Source: Flammeovirgaceae bacterium SG7u.111 (lineage in GTDB: Bacteria; Bacteroidota; Bacteroidia; Cytophagales; Flammeovirgaceae). From it: a DNA stretch of 64,000 bases. Made by a program: the position numbers and the translations under genes. The notes beneath the pieces were generated by a model that did not search any database, had not been told where the DNA came from, and worked only from the letters and a program-made list of their open reading frames with translations. The stretch's first letter is position 1. Each line of letters begins with the position of its first letter. The DNA is taken from contig CP139021.1 of assembly GCA_034044135.1 (NCBI GenBank), positions 2,123,635 to 2,187,634 of the forward strand, read 5' to 3'. Of this stretch, positions 17,881-27,071 are shown in pieces.

Positions 17881-18957
17881 TCAATCTGCAGTAACTTCGT
17901 TTTCAAACGCTGCCCAATCAAAATTATGATGTGCGATTATTGATATAAAATCATCTTTTTGTATTATTTCGCTCAACTTTGGGCAAGTATCTGGTTGACC
18001 GCCTCTTATAAGTGCAAAGGGATTGCAATTAGTTCCCGTGCTTTCGCTAAACTCGATAGATTTTTTCAAAAAGCCTCCCCAAGTCATTCCCACTATTTTG
18101 TTAGGTTTGCAGGTTTTAGGGTTGGCTCCTTTACTGTTGAGCAATAGTTTTTCCACTATTTCAGCTGAGTAGATATCTTGGCATTCTTGCACAAGAGCCA
18201 ATAGTTCGAAGCTTTCCATGATTTGGGTCGATTTTACATTATCGAACATCCATGAGTTGGAAGGATCTACCAATAGGTGCAAAATTCGAGTGTTTCCTTC
18301 ACCTATAAACCTCGATACAAGATCGATAATGGTTTTGGTAGCCCCATCTGAATCTGGGACATTGGCTACTGTGGGGAATATGATAACGGATTTGTTGTCA
18401 CAGATTTCAGCTCTTTCATACGTTTCTTTGCTGAGGGTGTTTCCTCTTACAAAATGAATTTTGGGCAAAACGGAAATGCTTTGGGGCAACTCTTCTAACC
18501 TGCTGTCCACTATGCAAATTCCCACGTCGTTTTCCACACTCCTCAGTTCTTTAATGAAGTTAATCAACTGGTATTCGCCAGGGAAATTAAAAATCACATA
18601 TCCGTCTTTGAAAGGGTTTATCATGAGTCCAAGCCTTTTTTTATTGATCAAATGTTGTCTGTAGTCGAATGCTGCTGAAAATAGCGCACCTAAAATAGCG
18701 ATGCCCAATGTGCAGAGTACAATAGTGAGCCACCTGCCTATGGAGGTTTCGGCTGGGCGGTTACCGTAGCCCACTGTAGTAAAGGTTTGCCAGCCTTGCC
18801 AAAATGCCTCTTCAAAAGAAACATCTTCGACAAGGAAAAAGCCTAAAATATAAACTATGAAAAGCGACAAAAACCAAACTGTCACTTTTACCAGCCACGA
18901 AAGCGGCTCTTGTTCTTTTATTTTTTGGGAAAATTCCCTGAAAAGATGCAGTATCAT
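17881..18957 (-). CDS. Potassium channel, two-TM with RCK-like cytoplasmic domain
   Basis: Two membrane helices (about 24-42 and 77-95) flank a pore loop with the K+ selectivity filter TTVGYGN (about 60-66), the 2TM ion-channel fold. About 250 cytoplasmic residues follow, with a Rossmann-like start (DGYVIFNFPGEYQLINFIKELR...GICIVDSRLEELP, FVRGNTLSKETYERAEI), as in TrkA-N/RCK gating domains. The nucleotide-binding glycine motif is weak (NFPGEY instead of GxGxxG), so the ligand may differ. ATG at 18957, preceded by an AG-rich GGAGGAAAG about 20 bp upstream. Monocistronic. Confidence 0.85.
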   Translation of the reverse strand: MILHLFREFSQKIKEQEPLSWLVKVTVWFLSLFIVYILGFFLVEDVSFEEAFWQGWQTFTTVGYGNRPAETSIGRWLTIVLCTLGIAILGALFSAAFDYRQHLINKKRLGLMINPFKDGYVIFNFPGEYQLINFIKELRSVENDVGICIVDSRLEELPQSISVLPKIHFVRGNTLSKETYERAEICDNKSVIIFPTVANVPDSDGATKTIIDLVSRFIGEGNTRILHLLVDPSNSWMFDNVKSTQIMESFELLALVQECQDIYSAEIVEKLLLNSKGANPKTCKPNKIVGMTWGGFLKKSIEFSESTGTNCNPFALIRGGQPDTCPKLSEIIQKDDFISIIAHHNFDWAAFENEVTAD

Positions 18958-19350
18958 GGACTAAACATATCTACTTTCCTCCAGATTGTCAACATTATTT
19001 TGCCAAATAGACTGATTGGGATAGATTCTATTTTGACTTTCATCATTTTAGAAATTCTTCAAGACTGGGAGGAGAATGGTTTTAAGTGTGTCAAGCCTAG
19101 ATGATTTAGCTTTATAGGCTTTAACTGAACTGGCATAGTATCTTAGGATCAAAATAATTTCTCAAAACGTTCATTTCTACTTGGCTACAGATAATAGCCG
19201 AGGCTTAAATTGGTTTAATATGAAAACAGTTTTCCATACTGCTTTATATTGTTATTTTTGGATGTTTTATCATTACAGAGAAATTTAAGACAACCTTTTA
19301 AGGTATTGGTTATCAAAATCAATTTTTATAAAAAAAGCATAAGCGCTTAG
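18958..19350. other. Divergent promoter region, 393 bp
   Basis: No gene is visible. It contains a plausible -7 box TATTTTTG at 19253-19260 on the plus strand, 91 bp before the RDD gene; the -33 position is TTT rather than TTG. The promoter of the K+ channel on the other strand is not clear. Confidence 0.4.
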
Positions 19351-20079
19351 ATGAAGACCATAGATATAACTACTCCCCAAAACGTGACCATTCGGTACGA
19401 ACTTGCCGACCTTAAAGACAGGATAATAGCTTTTGTGATTGATTTTTTGATCTTGGTCACAGGAATTTCGATCATGAGTGCGATCCTTACTTTTGCCTTT
19501 ATAGATACATGGGGGATGGAGTTTGTGATGGTTATAAATGTGTTGGTTTTTGTTTTTTATACCCCAGTCTCCGAAATTTTGACAAATGGGCAAACCTTGG
19601 GTAAAAAGTCATTGAAAATCAGGGTAATTCACCTCACAGGCAGACCGCCTAATATTAGTGATTATCTTATCCGCTGGAGCTTTAGGATGGTTGATATCTG
19701 GTTCTCTTCAGGGACAATAGCTGCCGTACTTTGTAACACCACTTCTACTGGGCAAAGGCTAGGTGGCATGCTTTCGAATACTACAGTGATAAAGGAACGC
19801 CCGAGCAATATGTACTCGCTTCACGATCTTGAAAAAATTCAGACGGCTGATCATTATGAACCTACATACCCTGCAGTTGCTTCTTTTAAAAATGAAGATA
19901 TGTTGCTTATAAAAAGGGTGATAGACCGTGCTTTGAAGTACAAGAATGGGGCACATTCGGAAGCCTTGGTGCTGATGACGGAAAAAGTAGCCGAAAATTT
20001 AGGTATTCCTACGCCTAAATCGGATAAAATGGGTTTTCTGAAAACCGTTATCAAAGATTATATTGTGCTTACAAGGTAG
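19351..20079 (+). CDS. RDD-family membrane protein
   Basis: A 242-aa protein. The N-terminal half is an RDD domain: YELADLKDRIIAFVIDFLIL (the RDD-type arginine/aspartate start), two further helices (SAILTFAFI, MVINVLVFVFYTP) and TNGQTLGKKSLKIRVIHLTGRPPNISDYLIRW, then GQRLGGMLSNTTVI. The C-terminal third is soluble and helical (ALKYKNGAHSEALVLMTEKVAENLG). RDD proteins are poorly characterised; some affect Na+/K+ exchange. The C-terminal arrangement is the one often seen in Bacteroidota. It precedes lepA by 124 bp on the same strand. Confidence 0.85.
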   Translation: MKTIDITTPQNVTIRYELADLKDRIIAFVIDFLILVTGISIMSAILTFAFIDTWGMEFVMVINVLVFVFYTPVSEILTNGQTLGKKSLKIRVIHLTGRPPNISDYLIRWSFRMVDIWFSSGTIAAVLCNTTSTGQRLGGMLSNTTVIKERPSNMYSLHDLEKIQTADHYEPTYPAVASFKNEDMLLIKRVIDRALKYKNGAHSEALVLMTEKVAENLGIPTPKSDKMGFLKTVIKDYIVLTR

Positions 20080-20191
20080 GCGCAACCTTTCTAAATGGAG
20101 ATCAACCTTTGTTTTTAGGGTAAAAAGTGCACTTTGCCTTTTCCCGAACATTTATAAGGTTGATTGATAAAAAAAATCATCGAAACCTTCT

Positions 20192-20199
20192 TACATTTG
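20192..20199 (+). promoter_or_regulatory. -7 box candidate directly before lepA
   Basis: TACATTTG fits TAnnTTTG and lies only 4 bp before the lepA ATG. If used, the transcript would start at or next to the start codon, giving a leaderless message. No TTG is found at the right -33 distance. Confidence 0.35.
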
Positions 20200-20203
20200 C
20201 AGA

Positions 20204-21991
20204 ATGAAGAATATCAGGAATTTCTGTATCATAGCCCATATTGACCATGGTAAGAGTACCTTGGCCGATAGGCTACTAGAGCAAACCAAGACAGTGGGGA
20301 TGCGAGATATGCAAGCCCAATTGCTCGATAGTATGGATCTGGAGCGCGAGAGAGGCATTACGATTAAGAGTCATGCCGTTCAAATGATTTATGATTACAA
20401 AGGTGAAGAATATACACTCAATTTGATAGATACTCCAGGGCACGTTGACTTTTCTTATGAAGTCTCCCGCTCAATAGCCGCTTGTGAAGGTGCGTTGTTG
20501 ATAGTAGATGCGGCTCAGGGCATTGAAGCTCAGACTATTTCCAACCTGTATTTGGCACTAGACCATGACTTGGAGATTATCCCGGTGATGAACAAGATAG
20601 ATTTGCCAAGTGCTCAGCCAGAAGAGATATCAGATCAAATAATTGACCTAATTGGTTGCGAGCCAGAAGATATAATTAGGGCAAGTGCCAAAGAAGGAAT
20701 TGGTATAACCGATATCCTAGAAGCTATAGTAGAAAGAGTACCAGCGCCTCAAGGCGACCCGGAAGCTCCTTTGCAAGCCTTGATTTTTGATTCTGTATAT
20801 AATCCTTACAGAGGCGTTGAGGTATATTTCAGGGTGCTCAACGGCACAATGAAAAAGGGCGACGAAGTGAAGTTTGTTGCTACAAAAAAGACGTATCATG
20901 CCGATGAAATTGGTGTGTTGAAGATAAAGCAGTTTCCGCTAAAGACGATTTCTGCAGGTAATGTAGGATACATTATTTCGGGTATCAAACAGGCAAAAGA
21001 GGTGAAAGTTGGAGATACGATCACACATGTAGATCGCCAATGTGCTTCAGCTATCCAAGGTTTTGAAGATGTAAAACCGATGGTTTTTGCAGGCATCTAC
21101 CCAGTAGAGACTTCGGAGTTTGAGGAGCTAAGGGCTTCTATGGAGAAGCTGCAACTCAACGATGCGTCCTTAGTATGGGAGCCAGAAACTTCTGCTGCGT
21201 TGGGCTTTGGTTTCCGATGCGGATTTTTGGGCATGCTCCACATGGAGATCATCCAAGAGCGCCTGGAAAGGGAATTTGATATGACGGTGGTTACCACTGT
21301 GCCTTCGGTTTCTTACATAGCAAAAACTACGAAAGGAGAGGTGGTCCATATAAATGCACCTTCGGATATGCCACCGCCGAACTTACTTGAGTATGTGGAA
21401 GAGCCGTTTATCAAGGCGTCCATCATCACCAAGTCGGATTTTGTAGGGCCTGTCATCTCACTTTGTATGGACAAGCGGGGTATTTTACAAAACCAGGTTT
21501 ACCTCACTTCCGATAGGGTAGAGTTGAAGTTCGACATGCCACTTGCCGAGATCGTTTTTGATTTCTACGATAAACTCAAAACCATTTCAAGAGGCTACGC
21601 TTCTTTCGATTATGAAGTGAACGAATATGTAAAATCGAAGTTGGTAAAGCTCGATATTATGCTCAATGGCGAGCCAGTAGATGCGCTTTCAGCCATCGTT
21701 CACCGAGACAAGGCGTATGAATGGGGTAAAAAGATTTGTGAAAAACTTCGCGAATTGCTTCCAAGGCAACAGTTTGAAATTGCTATACAAGCGGCTATTG
21801 GCCAGAAGATTATAGCAAGGGAAACGGTGAAGGCTTTGAGGAAAAACGTATTGGCCAAATGTTATGGTGGTGATATTACCCGTAAGAGAAAGCTTTTGGA
21901 AAAGCAGAAGAAGGGTAAGAAAAGAATGCGTCAGGTGGGTAACGTAGAAATCCCGCAAGAGGCATTTATGGCTGTATTGAAACTTGATTAA
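20204..21991 (+). CDS. lepA: Elongation factor 4 (back-translocating GTPase)
   Basis: A 595-aa translational GTPase acting on the ribosome. The G1 motif AHIDHGKST (residues 11-19) follows immediately after [10 protein letters not shown], which fixes the start. G2/G3 are [10 protein letters not shown] and [11 protein letters not shown], and G4 is MNKIDLP. Domains II, III and V follow, then the EF4-specific C-terminal domain ending in [27 protein letters not shown]. Length matches the family. It is followed at 82 bp by thyA, with a weak hairpin between them. Confidence 0.97.
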   Translation: MKNIRNFCIIAHIDHGKSTLADRLLEQTKTVGMRDMQAQLLDSMDLERERGITIKSHAVQMIYDYKGEEYTLNLIDTPGHVDFSYEVSRSIAACEGALLIVDAAQGIEAQTISNLYLALDHDLEIIPVMNKIDLPSAQPEEISDQIIDLIGCEPEDIIRASAKEGIGITDILEAIVERVPAPQGDPEAPLQALIFDSVYNPYRGVEVYFRVLNGTMKKGDEVKFVATKKTYHADEIGVLKIKQFPLKTISAGNVGYIISGIKQAKEVKVGDTITHVDRQCASAIQGFEDVKPMVFAGIYPVETSEFEELRASMEKLQLNDASLVWEPETSAALGFGFRCGFLGMLHMEIIQERLEREFDMTVVTTVPSVSYIAKTTKGEVVHINAPSDMPPPNLLEYVEEPFIKASIITKSDFVGPVISLCMDKRGILQNQVYLTSDRVELKFDMPLAEIVFDFYDKLKTISRGYASFDYEVNEYVKSKLVKLDIMLNGEPVDALSAIVHRDKAYEWGKKICEKLRELLPRQQFEIAIQAAIGQKIIARETVKALRKNVLAKCYGGDITRKRKLLEKQKKGKKRMRQVGNVEIPQEAFMAVLKLD

Positions 21992-22006
21992 TTAAGAAGA
22001 ATATTG

Positions 22007-22054
22007 CTTCCCTTTTTGATTCCTCACTTGAGGTTTTCAAGAAGGGAAGTGCTT
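22007..22054 (+). terminator. Weak terminator or attenuator between lepA and thyA
   Basis: CTTCCCTT (22007-22014) pairs with AAGGGAAG (22042-22049); an inner CCTCA/TGAGG pairing is possible. Only four T residues follow (TGCTTTT). It would partially separate lepA from thyA. Confidence 0.45.
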
Positions 22055-22073
22055 TTAAAAAGTATAAAGATTA

Positions 22074-22868
22074 ATGCAACAATATCACGATCTGCTTAGA
22101 AGGATTTTAGATGAAGGGGTTTCAAAAGATGATAGGACCGGAACAGGGACAATCAGTGTTTTTGGTCACCAGATGAGGTTCGATTTATCGGAAAATTTCC
22201 CACTTCTTACTACTAAAAAGCTGCATCTAAAGTCAATCATCCACGAGCTGTTGTGGTTTTTGCAAGGCTCTACCAATATCCAATATCTCAAAGAAAATAA
22301 GGTGAGGATTTGGGACGAATGGGCAGATGAAAACGGAAATCTAGGACCTGTTTATGGCTCTCAATGGCGCTCTTGGCAAGGGGCGGATGGGCAAGCCATC
22401 GATCAGATAAGCCAAGTAGTGGGGCAAATTAAAACCAACCCGGATTCGAGAAGGCTTTTGGTGAGTGCATGGAACGTAGCCGATGTGCCCAAAATGGCTT
22501 TGCCCCCCTGCCATATTATTTTCCAATTTTATGTAGCTAATGGAAAGCTTTCTTGCCAGCTCTACCAGCGTAGTGCTGATGTGTTTTTAGGCGTTCCTTT
22601 CAACATTGCTTCGTATGCTATTCTAACGCTTATGATAGCGCAAGTTTGCGATTTGAAACCAGGTGAGTTTGTTCATACATTGGGAGATGCTCATTTGTAT
22701 AAAAACCATTTGGAGCAAACAGAACTACAGCTTTCAAGAGATTTCAGGGCATTGCCACAAATGAAGTTAAACCCTGAGATCAAGGATATTTTTAGCTTTA
22801 AATTCGAAGACTTTACGTTGAAAAACTACAACCCGCACCCGCACATAAAAGCGGTAGTTTCCGTTTAG
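22074..22868 (+). CDS. thyA: Thymidylate synthase
   Basis: Folate-dependent methylation of dUMP to dTMP. At 264 aa, it has the length of the E. coli enzyme, and residues are co-linear with it: catalytic C146 in [14 protein letters not shown], phosphate-binding R21 (DDRTGTGT) and the [12 protein letters not shown] arginines. The dUMP-contacting [19 protein letters not shown] is intact, and the end [11 protein letters not shown] is typical. The commonly linked folA is not adjacent. Convergent with the following lipoprotein gene. Confidence 0.97.
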   Translation: MQQYHDLLRRILDEGVSKDDRTGTGTISVFGHQMRFDLSENFPLLTTKKLHLKSIIHELLWFLQGSTNIQYLKENKVRIWDEWADENGNLGPVYGSQWRSWQGADGQAIDQISQVVGQIKTNPDSRRLLVSAWNVADVPKMALPPCHIIFQFYVANGKLSCQLYQRSADVFLGVPFNIASYAILTLMIAQVCDLKPGEFVHTLGDAHLYKNHLEQTELQLSRDFRALPQMKLNPEIKDIFSFKFEDFTLKNYNPHPHIKAVVSV

Positions 22869-22888
22869 CAGAATTTGTTTTTAGGAAA

Positions 22889-24568
22889 TCAAGATTCCTC
22901 TTTTTTACTATCAGCAAGGGCTTTTTCCCTCCTTTTTTGCCTTTTATTTTTTTCACTGAGGTTTCTGTTCATGATTTCGATCACTTTTACGGTTGGAAAA
23001 AAACCGTTTTTATCTTTGTCGTCGAAACTCAGGCTGAAATAGGAGTGGATCACCTGTCCATCCAAAGGTTCTACATAAAACCTCATGCTGCTTAAGGTGT
23101 TGTTTAACTCGGTTAGGTGCTCTTTCTTTACAAATAGTTTTGTGAGTTCTGGATATTTTACCGCCATTTTATCAAAATTGAGATAGCTAGAAATGGGATA
23201 TTGCGTTCCAAGCTTGTGAAGATCTGAAGTAGGTTCTCCTATAATCCTTCTTTTTACTTTCTTTAAAAAGCGGCTGTCTGTCGTAATGATCAGCTTATCT
23301 TTTTGAAGATGGAAATAGGTGTCGAACCCTGTTATTTCCCCCAAATTGTAATAAATACTATCTTTTTTGACCAATCCTTGCCCCGAAAGATGTTCCAAAA
23401 AATGCATAGTGTTTGCTTGCGCATTTAGCTCGGCTACAAAACCGGGTGCATTGATAACCTTTGGCTGGCGGACTTCTTTTCTGTTTCCATCGCTATCTGT
23501 CTCATATGTTACTACTTCTCTTATTGATTTTATCTCATTGAAATAAACGATCATAGCATCTCCACCTGTAAGGGTAAACAGCTCATTTTCATTAGTGCCA
23601 AGCATTAGGATTGCAGCTCGTACGGCAAGCCTGAAATCGTAACTTCGCATCATTTTGGGCAAGATGGCGCGGTTGTACTTGAAATTGATAAACCCTACCA
23701 GTTCTTCTTCTTCTAACCTTCCAAATAGCTCTTGGTGATTGTTCCCGGTTAGAATTTCCGAATATGCTTGGATATTGTCAGTGTGGAGGAACTGGGCTAC
23801 TTTCATTTCCATTTTTCCTTTTTCAAAAATCAAATGGGCATTGATGTAGGCTACATCTTCATTCATGTAAGCAGTAGGCACAAACTCGTTGGTGTATTTT
23901 AAATAAGGAGGTTGGGCAAAAATAGAAATCCCTGAGGGGCTTTCTATCATCTTCGTGAAATTGTCATCTTGCAAAATGCAATTTTCTGGGGAGAGGTTGA
24001 AAACGGAGGCAATGTGTTTTTTGAGGTTAATCCTGGAGGAGCGGTTGCGGGGGTATACCAAGAGAACCACGTTGTCGTCCCAGGCTAAAGCAAACTGTTT
24101 TTGTGCAAAAACAGCTTCTGTATACCCGTCCTGCTTTTCTAAGTAGAAGTTGTCTGTGATTTTAGTTTGATCTTCTACAAAATCATTGAATTTATCGGCA
24201 TCGCTAAGTTTAAAAAATACCCCTGCAAAGCGTTTGTCTTTTTTAAGGTCGTCACTTAGATAAAAAACGATATTGTTGTATTTGGAAATCCCTAGCTCTT
24301 TATCCTCGAAAGAACCTTCTTCCATCATCTTTCCGAAGTTTCTAACTACTTCTCGGTCCATAAAGCTGGCTACACCAGCTATTGCAGTTTTAGGATCTAT
24401 ATTAAATTCCCCATCAAGCATCAGTTTTGCACCTAGCCTTTTGGTGTTCAGCGTCATAATCAACCCTGTGTTGGTTGGCAAATATTCCTCAATAGCCTTT
24501 TCTTTTCCGCAGCTTTGAAATAGCAGCGGTATGAAGAGTAAGAATGTAAGGTGCCTTCCATTTTTCAT
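22889..24568 (-). CDS. DUF4836-like lipoprotein (559 aa)
   Basis: Lipoprotein signal MKNGRHLTFLLFIPLLFQSC (C20), then a long soluble protein. The opening EEYLPTNTGLIMTLNTKRLGAKLM resembles the 'iPadat.vv.in' start of DUF4836, a Bacteroidota family of large lipoproteins of unknown role that are related in fold to DUF3352-like envelope proteins. Repeated motifs such as AFAWDDNVVLLVYPR and KLIITTDSRFLKKV fit two similar halves. A highly basic tail (NKRQKRREKALADSKKEES) ends the protein. The assignment is by eye; function unknown. Confidence 0.6.
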   Translation of the reverse strand: MKNGRHLTFLLFIPLLFQSCGKEKAIEEYLPTNTGLIMTLNTKRLGAKLMLDGEFNIDPKTAIAGVASFMDREVVRNFGKMMEEGSFEDKELGISKYNNIVFYLSDDLKKDKRFAGVFFKLSDADKFNDFVEDQTKITDNFYLEKQDGYTEAVFAQKQFALAWDDNVVLLVYPRNRSSRINLKKHIASVFNLSPENCILQDDNFTKMIESPSGISIFAQPPYLKYTNEFVPTAYMNEDVAYINAHLIFEKGKMEMKVAQFLHTDNIQAYSEILTGNNHQELFGRLEEEELVGFINFKYNRAILPKMMRSYDFRLAVRAAILMLGTNENELFTLTGGDAMIVYFNEIKSIREVVTYETDSDGNRKEVRQPKVINAPGFVAELNAQANTMHFLEHLSGQGLVKKDSIYYNLGEITGFDTYFHLQKDKLIITTDSRFLKKVKRRIIGEPTSDLHKLGTQYPISSYLNFDKMAVKYPELTKLFVKKEHLTELNNTLSSMRFYVEPLDGQVIHSYFSLSFDDKDKNGFFPTVKVIEIMNRNLSEKNKRQKRREKALADSKKEES

Positions 24569-25112
24569 GTGATATGGTCTTCTTTTTATGTAAAAAATAC
24601 CTTCTTATTAATTTGTACGATCGGACAAAAAGCTATATGAGATCTGATGGGAATTAAGCTTTTTCTAGTTTATTTTCCAAATAAAAGAAATTAGCTACTT
24701 ATTCCAACCAGATATGGAGAAACAATACATTTTACCAAATGTACGGTTGCTATTTTATTTGTACGAAATATTACTGAAGGTAGTTTGTCTTGGATTATTT
24801 GTAGAAATCAAGAATGGTAGGGAAACTAAACTAAAAATCCCGCTGGTCTATTGTTGCCAATGCGTGAAATTGATTGGCTGACTTTGATATTTCTGCAAAA
24901 ACGCATCTGATTTTATCATCTATGTGCTATCATTGCAAGTATTTTAGAAATATGTATAAGGTACACGCCAATAACTACCATTTTGAAAAATGTGCTATTT
25001 TTTGAAAACTATACTTCACATACCCCACAAAAACTTTTTTTTACTAAACTAGTGTTCAAACACTTTTTATTATTAGCAAAACAGTTTAATTAATACCTAA
25101 TCAACAATTTGT
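24569..25112. other. Divergent intergenic region, 544 bp
   Basis: No ORF, RNA gene or strong hairpin is visible. It must carry the promoters for the DUF4836-like gene (minus) and for the transketolase operon (plus). Neither has an exact consensus match. Confidence 0.4.
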
Positions 25113-25955
25113 ATGGCAGAGACAGTAGAATTGAAAAAAGTAGCATCTCAAGTGAGAAGGGACATTCTCAGAATGGTTCATGGTGTAGGAAATGGGCATC
25201 CCGGTGGGGCAATGGGCTGTACTGAGCTTTTTGTATTGCTTTATTTCAAAATGATGGAACACAATACTGAATTTTCGATGGATGGAAAAGGTGAAGATAT
25301 GTTTTTTCTTTCCAACGGACATATTTGCGCAGGGTGGTATAGCACTTTGGCAAGGGCAGGTTATTTTCCTATCGAAGAGTTGGCTACGCACCGTAAAATG
25401 AGTTCTAGGTTACAAGGACACCCAACTCCTCACGAAGAGCTTCCAGGTATCCGCATGGCTTCTGGTTCATTGGGGCAGGGTCTTTCGGTAGCTATAGGTG
25501 CAGCTCTTTCCAAAAAACTTAGTGGAGATGACAAAGATGTTTTCGTACTGATGGGCGATGGTGAGCAGCAAGAAGGGCAAGTATGGGAAGCAGCTATGTT
25601 CGCACCTCATCACAAAGTAGATAACCTTTTTGCATTTGTAGATGTAAACGGGCAGCAGATTGACGGTACGTGTGAAGAAGTAATGAATAACCGCGATTTG
25701 AAAGCAAAATACGAGGCTTTTGGGTGGGAAGTTTATTCTTGTGACGGTAATGACTTTGAAGACTTGGAAGCTACTATCTTGAAAGCGAAAGCGAACAAAG
25801 GAAATGGTAAGCCAAAAATGTTTGAGTTGAAAACTGCTATGGGCTTTGGGGTTGATTTCATGATGAACGACCACAAATGGCACGGCGTAGCTCCTAGCGA
25901 CGAACAACTAGAAAAAGCACTAGCCCAATTGGACGGATCATTAGGTGATTATTAA
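25113..25955 (+). CDS. Transketolase, N-terminal (ThDP-binding) subunit
   Basis: One half of a split transketolase, which moves two-carbon units in the non-oxidative pentose phosphate pathway. The 280-aa chain corresponds to the pyrophosphate-binding domain: GNGHPGGAMGCTEL, FLSNGHICAGWYSTLA, GSLGQGLSVAIGAAL and the ThDP motif MGDGEQQEGQVWEA...VDVNGQQIDG. The pyrimidine-binding and C-terminal domains are in the next gene 72 bp downstream. The two-gene arrangement is common in Bacteroidota and archaea. Confidence 0.94.
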   Translation: MAETVELKKVASQVRRDILRMVHGVGNGHPGGAMGCTELFVLLYFKMMEHNTEFSMDGKGEDMFFLSNGHICAGWYSTLARAGYFPIEELATHRKMSSRLQGHPTPHEELPGIRMASGSLGQGLSVAIGAALSKKLSGDDKDVFVLMGDGEQQEGQVWEAAMFAPHHKVDNLFAFVDVNGQQIDGTCEEVMNNRDLKAKYEAFGWEVYSCDGNDFEDLEATILKAKANKGNGKPKMFELKTAMGFGVDFMMNDHKWHGVAPSDEQLEKALAQLDGSLGDY

Positions 25956-26027
25956 ATTACCAGCTTTTTTTATTGAATCAACTTACTCCAAGCTCAGTTT
26001 TTATTACTGACAAAACTTTAGAATAAA

Positions 26028-26981
26028 ATGAAAAAATACACATATACAGAAAAGAAAGATACTCGTTCAGGATTTGGTGTTGGCTTGCACGAAGCTGCGA
26101 AGAAGAATGATAATATTGTTGGACTTTGTGCCGATTTGACGGGCTCTCTTAAAATGAATGCTTTCCAAAATGAATTTCCAGAGCGTTTTTTCCAAACTGG
26201 TATTAGCGAGGCTAACATGATTGGGATAGCAGCTGGGATGACTATTGGTGGTAAAATTCCTTTCACAGGTACTTTTGCTAACTTCTCAACTGGTAGGGTT
26301 TATGACCAAATCCGTCAGTCAATCGCATACTCTCATAAGAATGTTAAGATTTGTGCTTCACATGCAGGCCTGACACTTGGTGAAGATGGCGCTACCCACC
26401 AAATTCTCGAAGACATAGGGATGATGAAAATGCTTCCTGGCATGGTTGTGATCAATCCTTGTGACTTCAACCAAACAAAGCAAGCTACTATGGCAATTGC
26501 TGAGTACGAAGGCCCTGTATACCTAAGGTTTGGTCGTCCTTCTATTCCAGTTTTCACTACAGATGAAACTCCTTTTGAGATTGGAAAAGCATTGATGATC
26601 AATGAAGGTAAAGATGTTACTATTATCGCTACTGGGCATATGGTGTGGGAAGCGATCCAAGCAGGTGAGAAGCTTGAAGCTATGGGCATTGATGCGGAAA
26701 TCATTAACATCCATACAATCAAACCACTTGACGAAGAGGCTATCCTTAAGTCTGTAGCTAAAACAGGTTGTGTAGTAACTGCCGAAGAACACAATATTTT
26801 GGGAGGTCTAGGTGAGAGCGTTGCCAGAACTTTAGCGGTTAATACGCCAGCCCCTCAGGAGTTTGTAGGAACTCAAGATACATTTGGTGAGAGTGGTACT
26901 CCAGCAGAATTGATGTTGAAATACGGTCTTTCTTCAGACAGTATCGTAGAAAAAGTTAAGAAAGTAATGGCGAGAAAATAA
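26028..26981 (+). CDS. Transketolase, C-terminal (pyrimidine-binding) subunit
   Basis: A 317-aa partner of the preceding gene. It has the ThDP-activating glutamate region FFQTGISEANMIGIAAGMTIGGKIPFTGTFANF, then SHAGLTLGEDGATHQILEDI, and the transketolase C-terminal domain (GHMVWEAIQAGEKLEAMGIDAEIINIHTIKPLDEEAI, VTAEEHNILGGLGESVA). The two chains should assemble as a heterotetramer. A strong terminator follows the gene, defining a two-gene operon. Confidence 0.94.
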   Translation: MKKYTYTEKKDTRSGFGVGLHEAAKKNDNIVGLCADLTGSLKMNAFQNEFPERFFQTGISEANMIGIAAGMTIGGKIPFTGTFANFSTGRVYDQIRQSIAYSHKNVKICASHAGLTLGEDGATHQILEDIGMMKMLPGMVVINPCDFNQTKQATMAIAEYEGPVYLRFGRPSIPVFTTDETPFEIGKALMINEGKDVTIIATGHMVWEAIQAGEKLEAMGIDAEIINIHTIKPLDEEAILKSVAKTGCVVTAEEHNILGGLGESVARTLAVNTPAPQEFVGTQDTFGESGTPAELMLKYGLSSDSIVEKVKKVMARK

Positions 26982-27012
26982 TTTTATAAGTCGCAGCTTT
27001 ACCCCAACAAGA

Positions 27013-27045
27013 AAGCCCTTGCATTGAAAGATGCAAGGGCTTTTT
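27013..27045 (+). terminator. Terminator of the transketolase operon
   Basis: AAGCCCTTGCAT (27013-27024), loop TGAAAG, ATGCAAGGGCTT (27031-27042), then a T-run. This is a perfect 12-bp stem 32 bp past the stop codon. Confidence 0.9.
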
Positions 27046-27071
27046 GCTTAGAATAGTTCTGAAAATATTGA

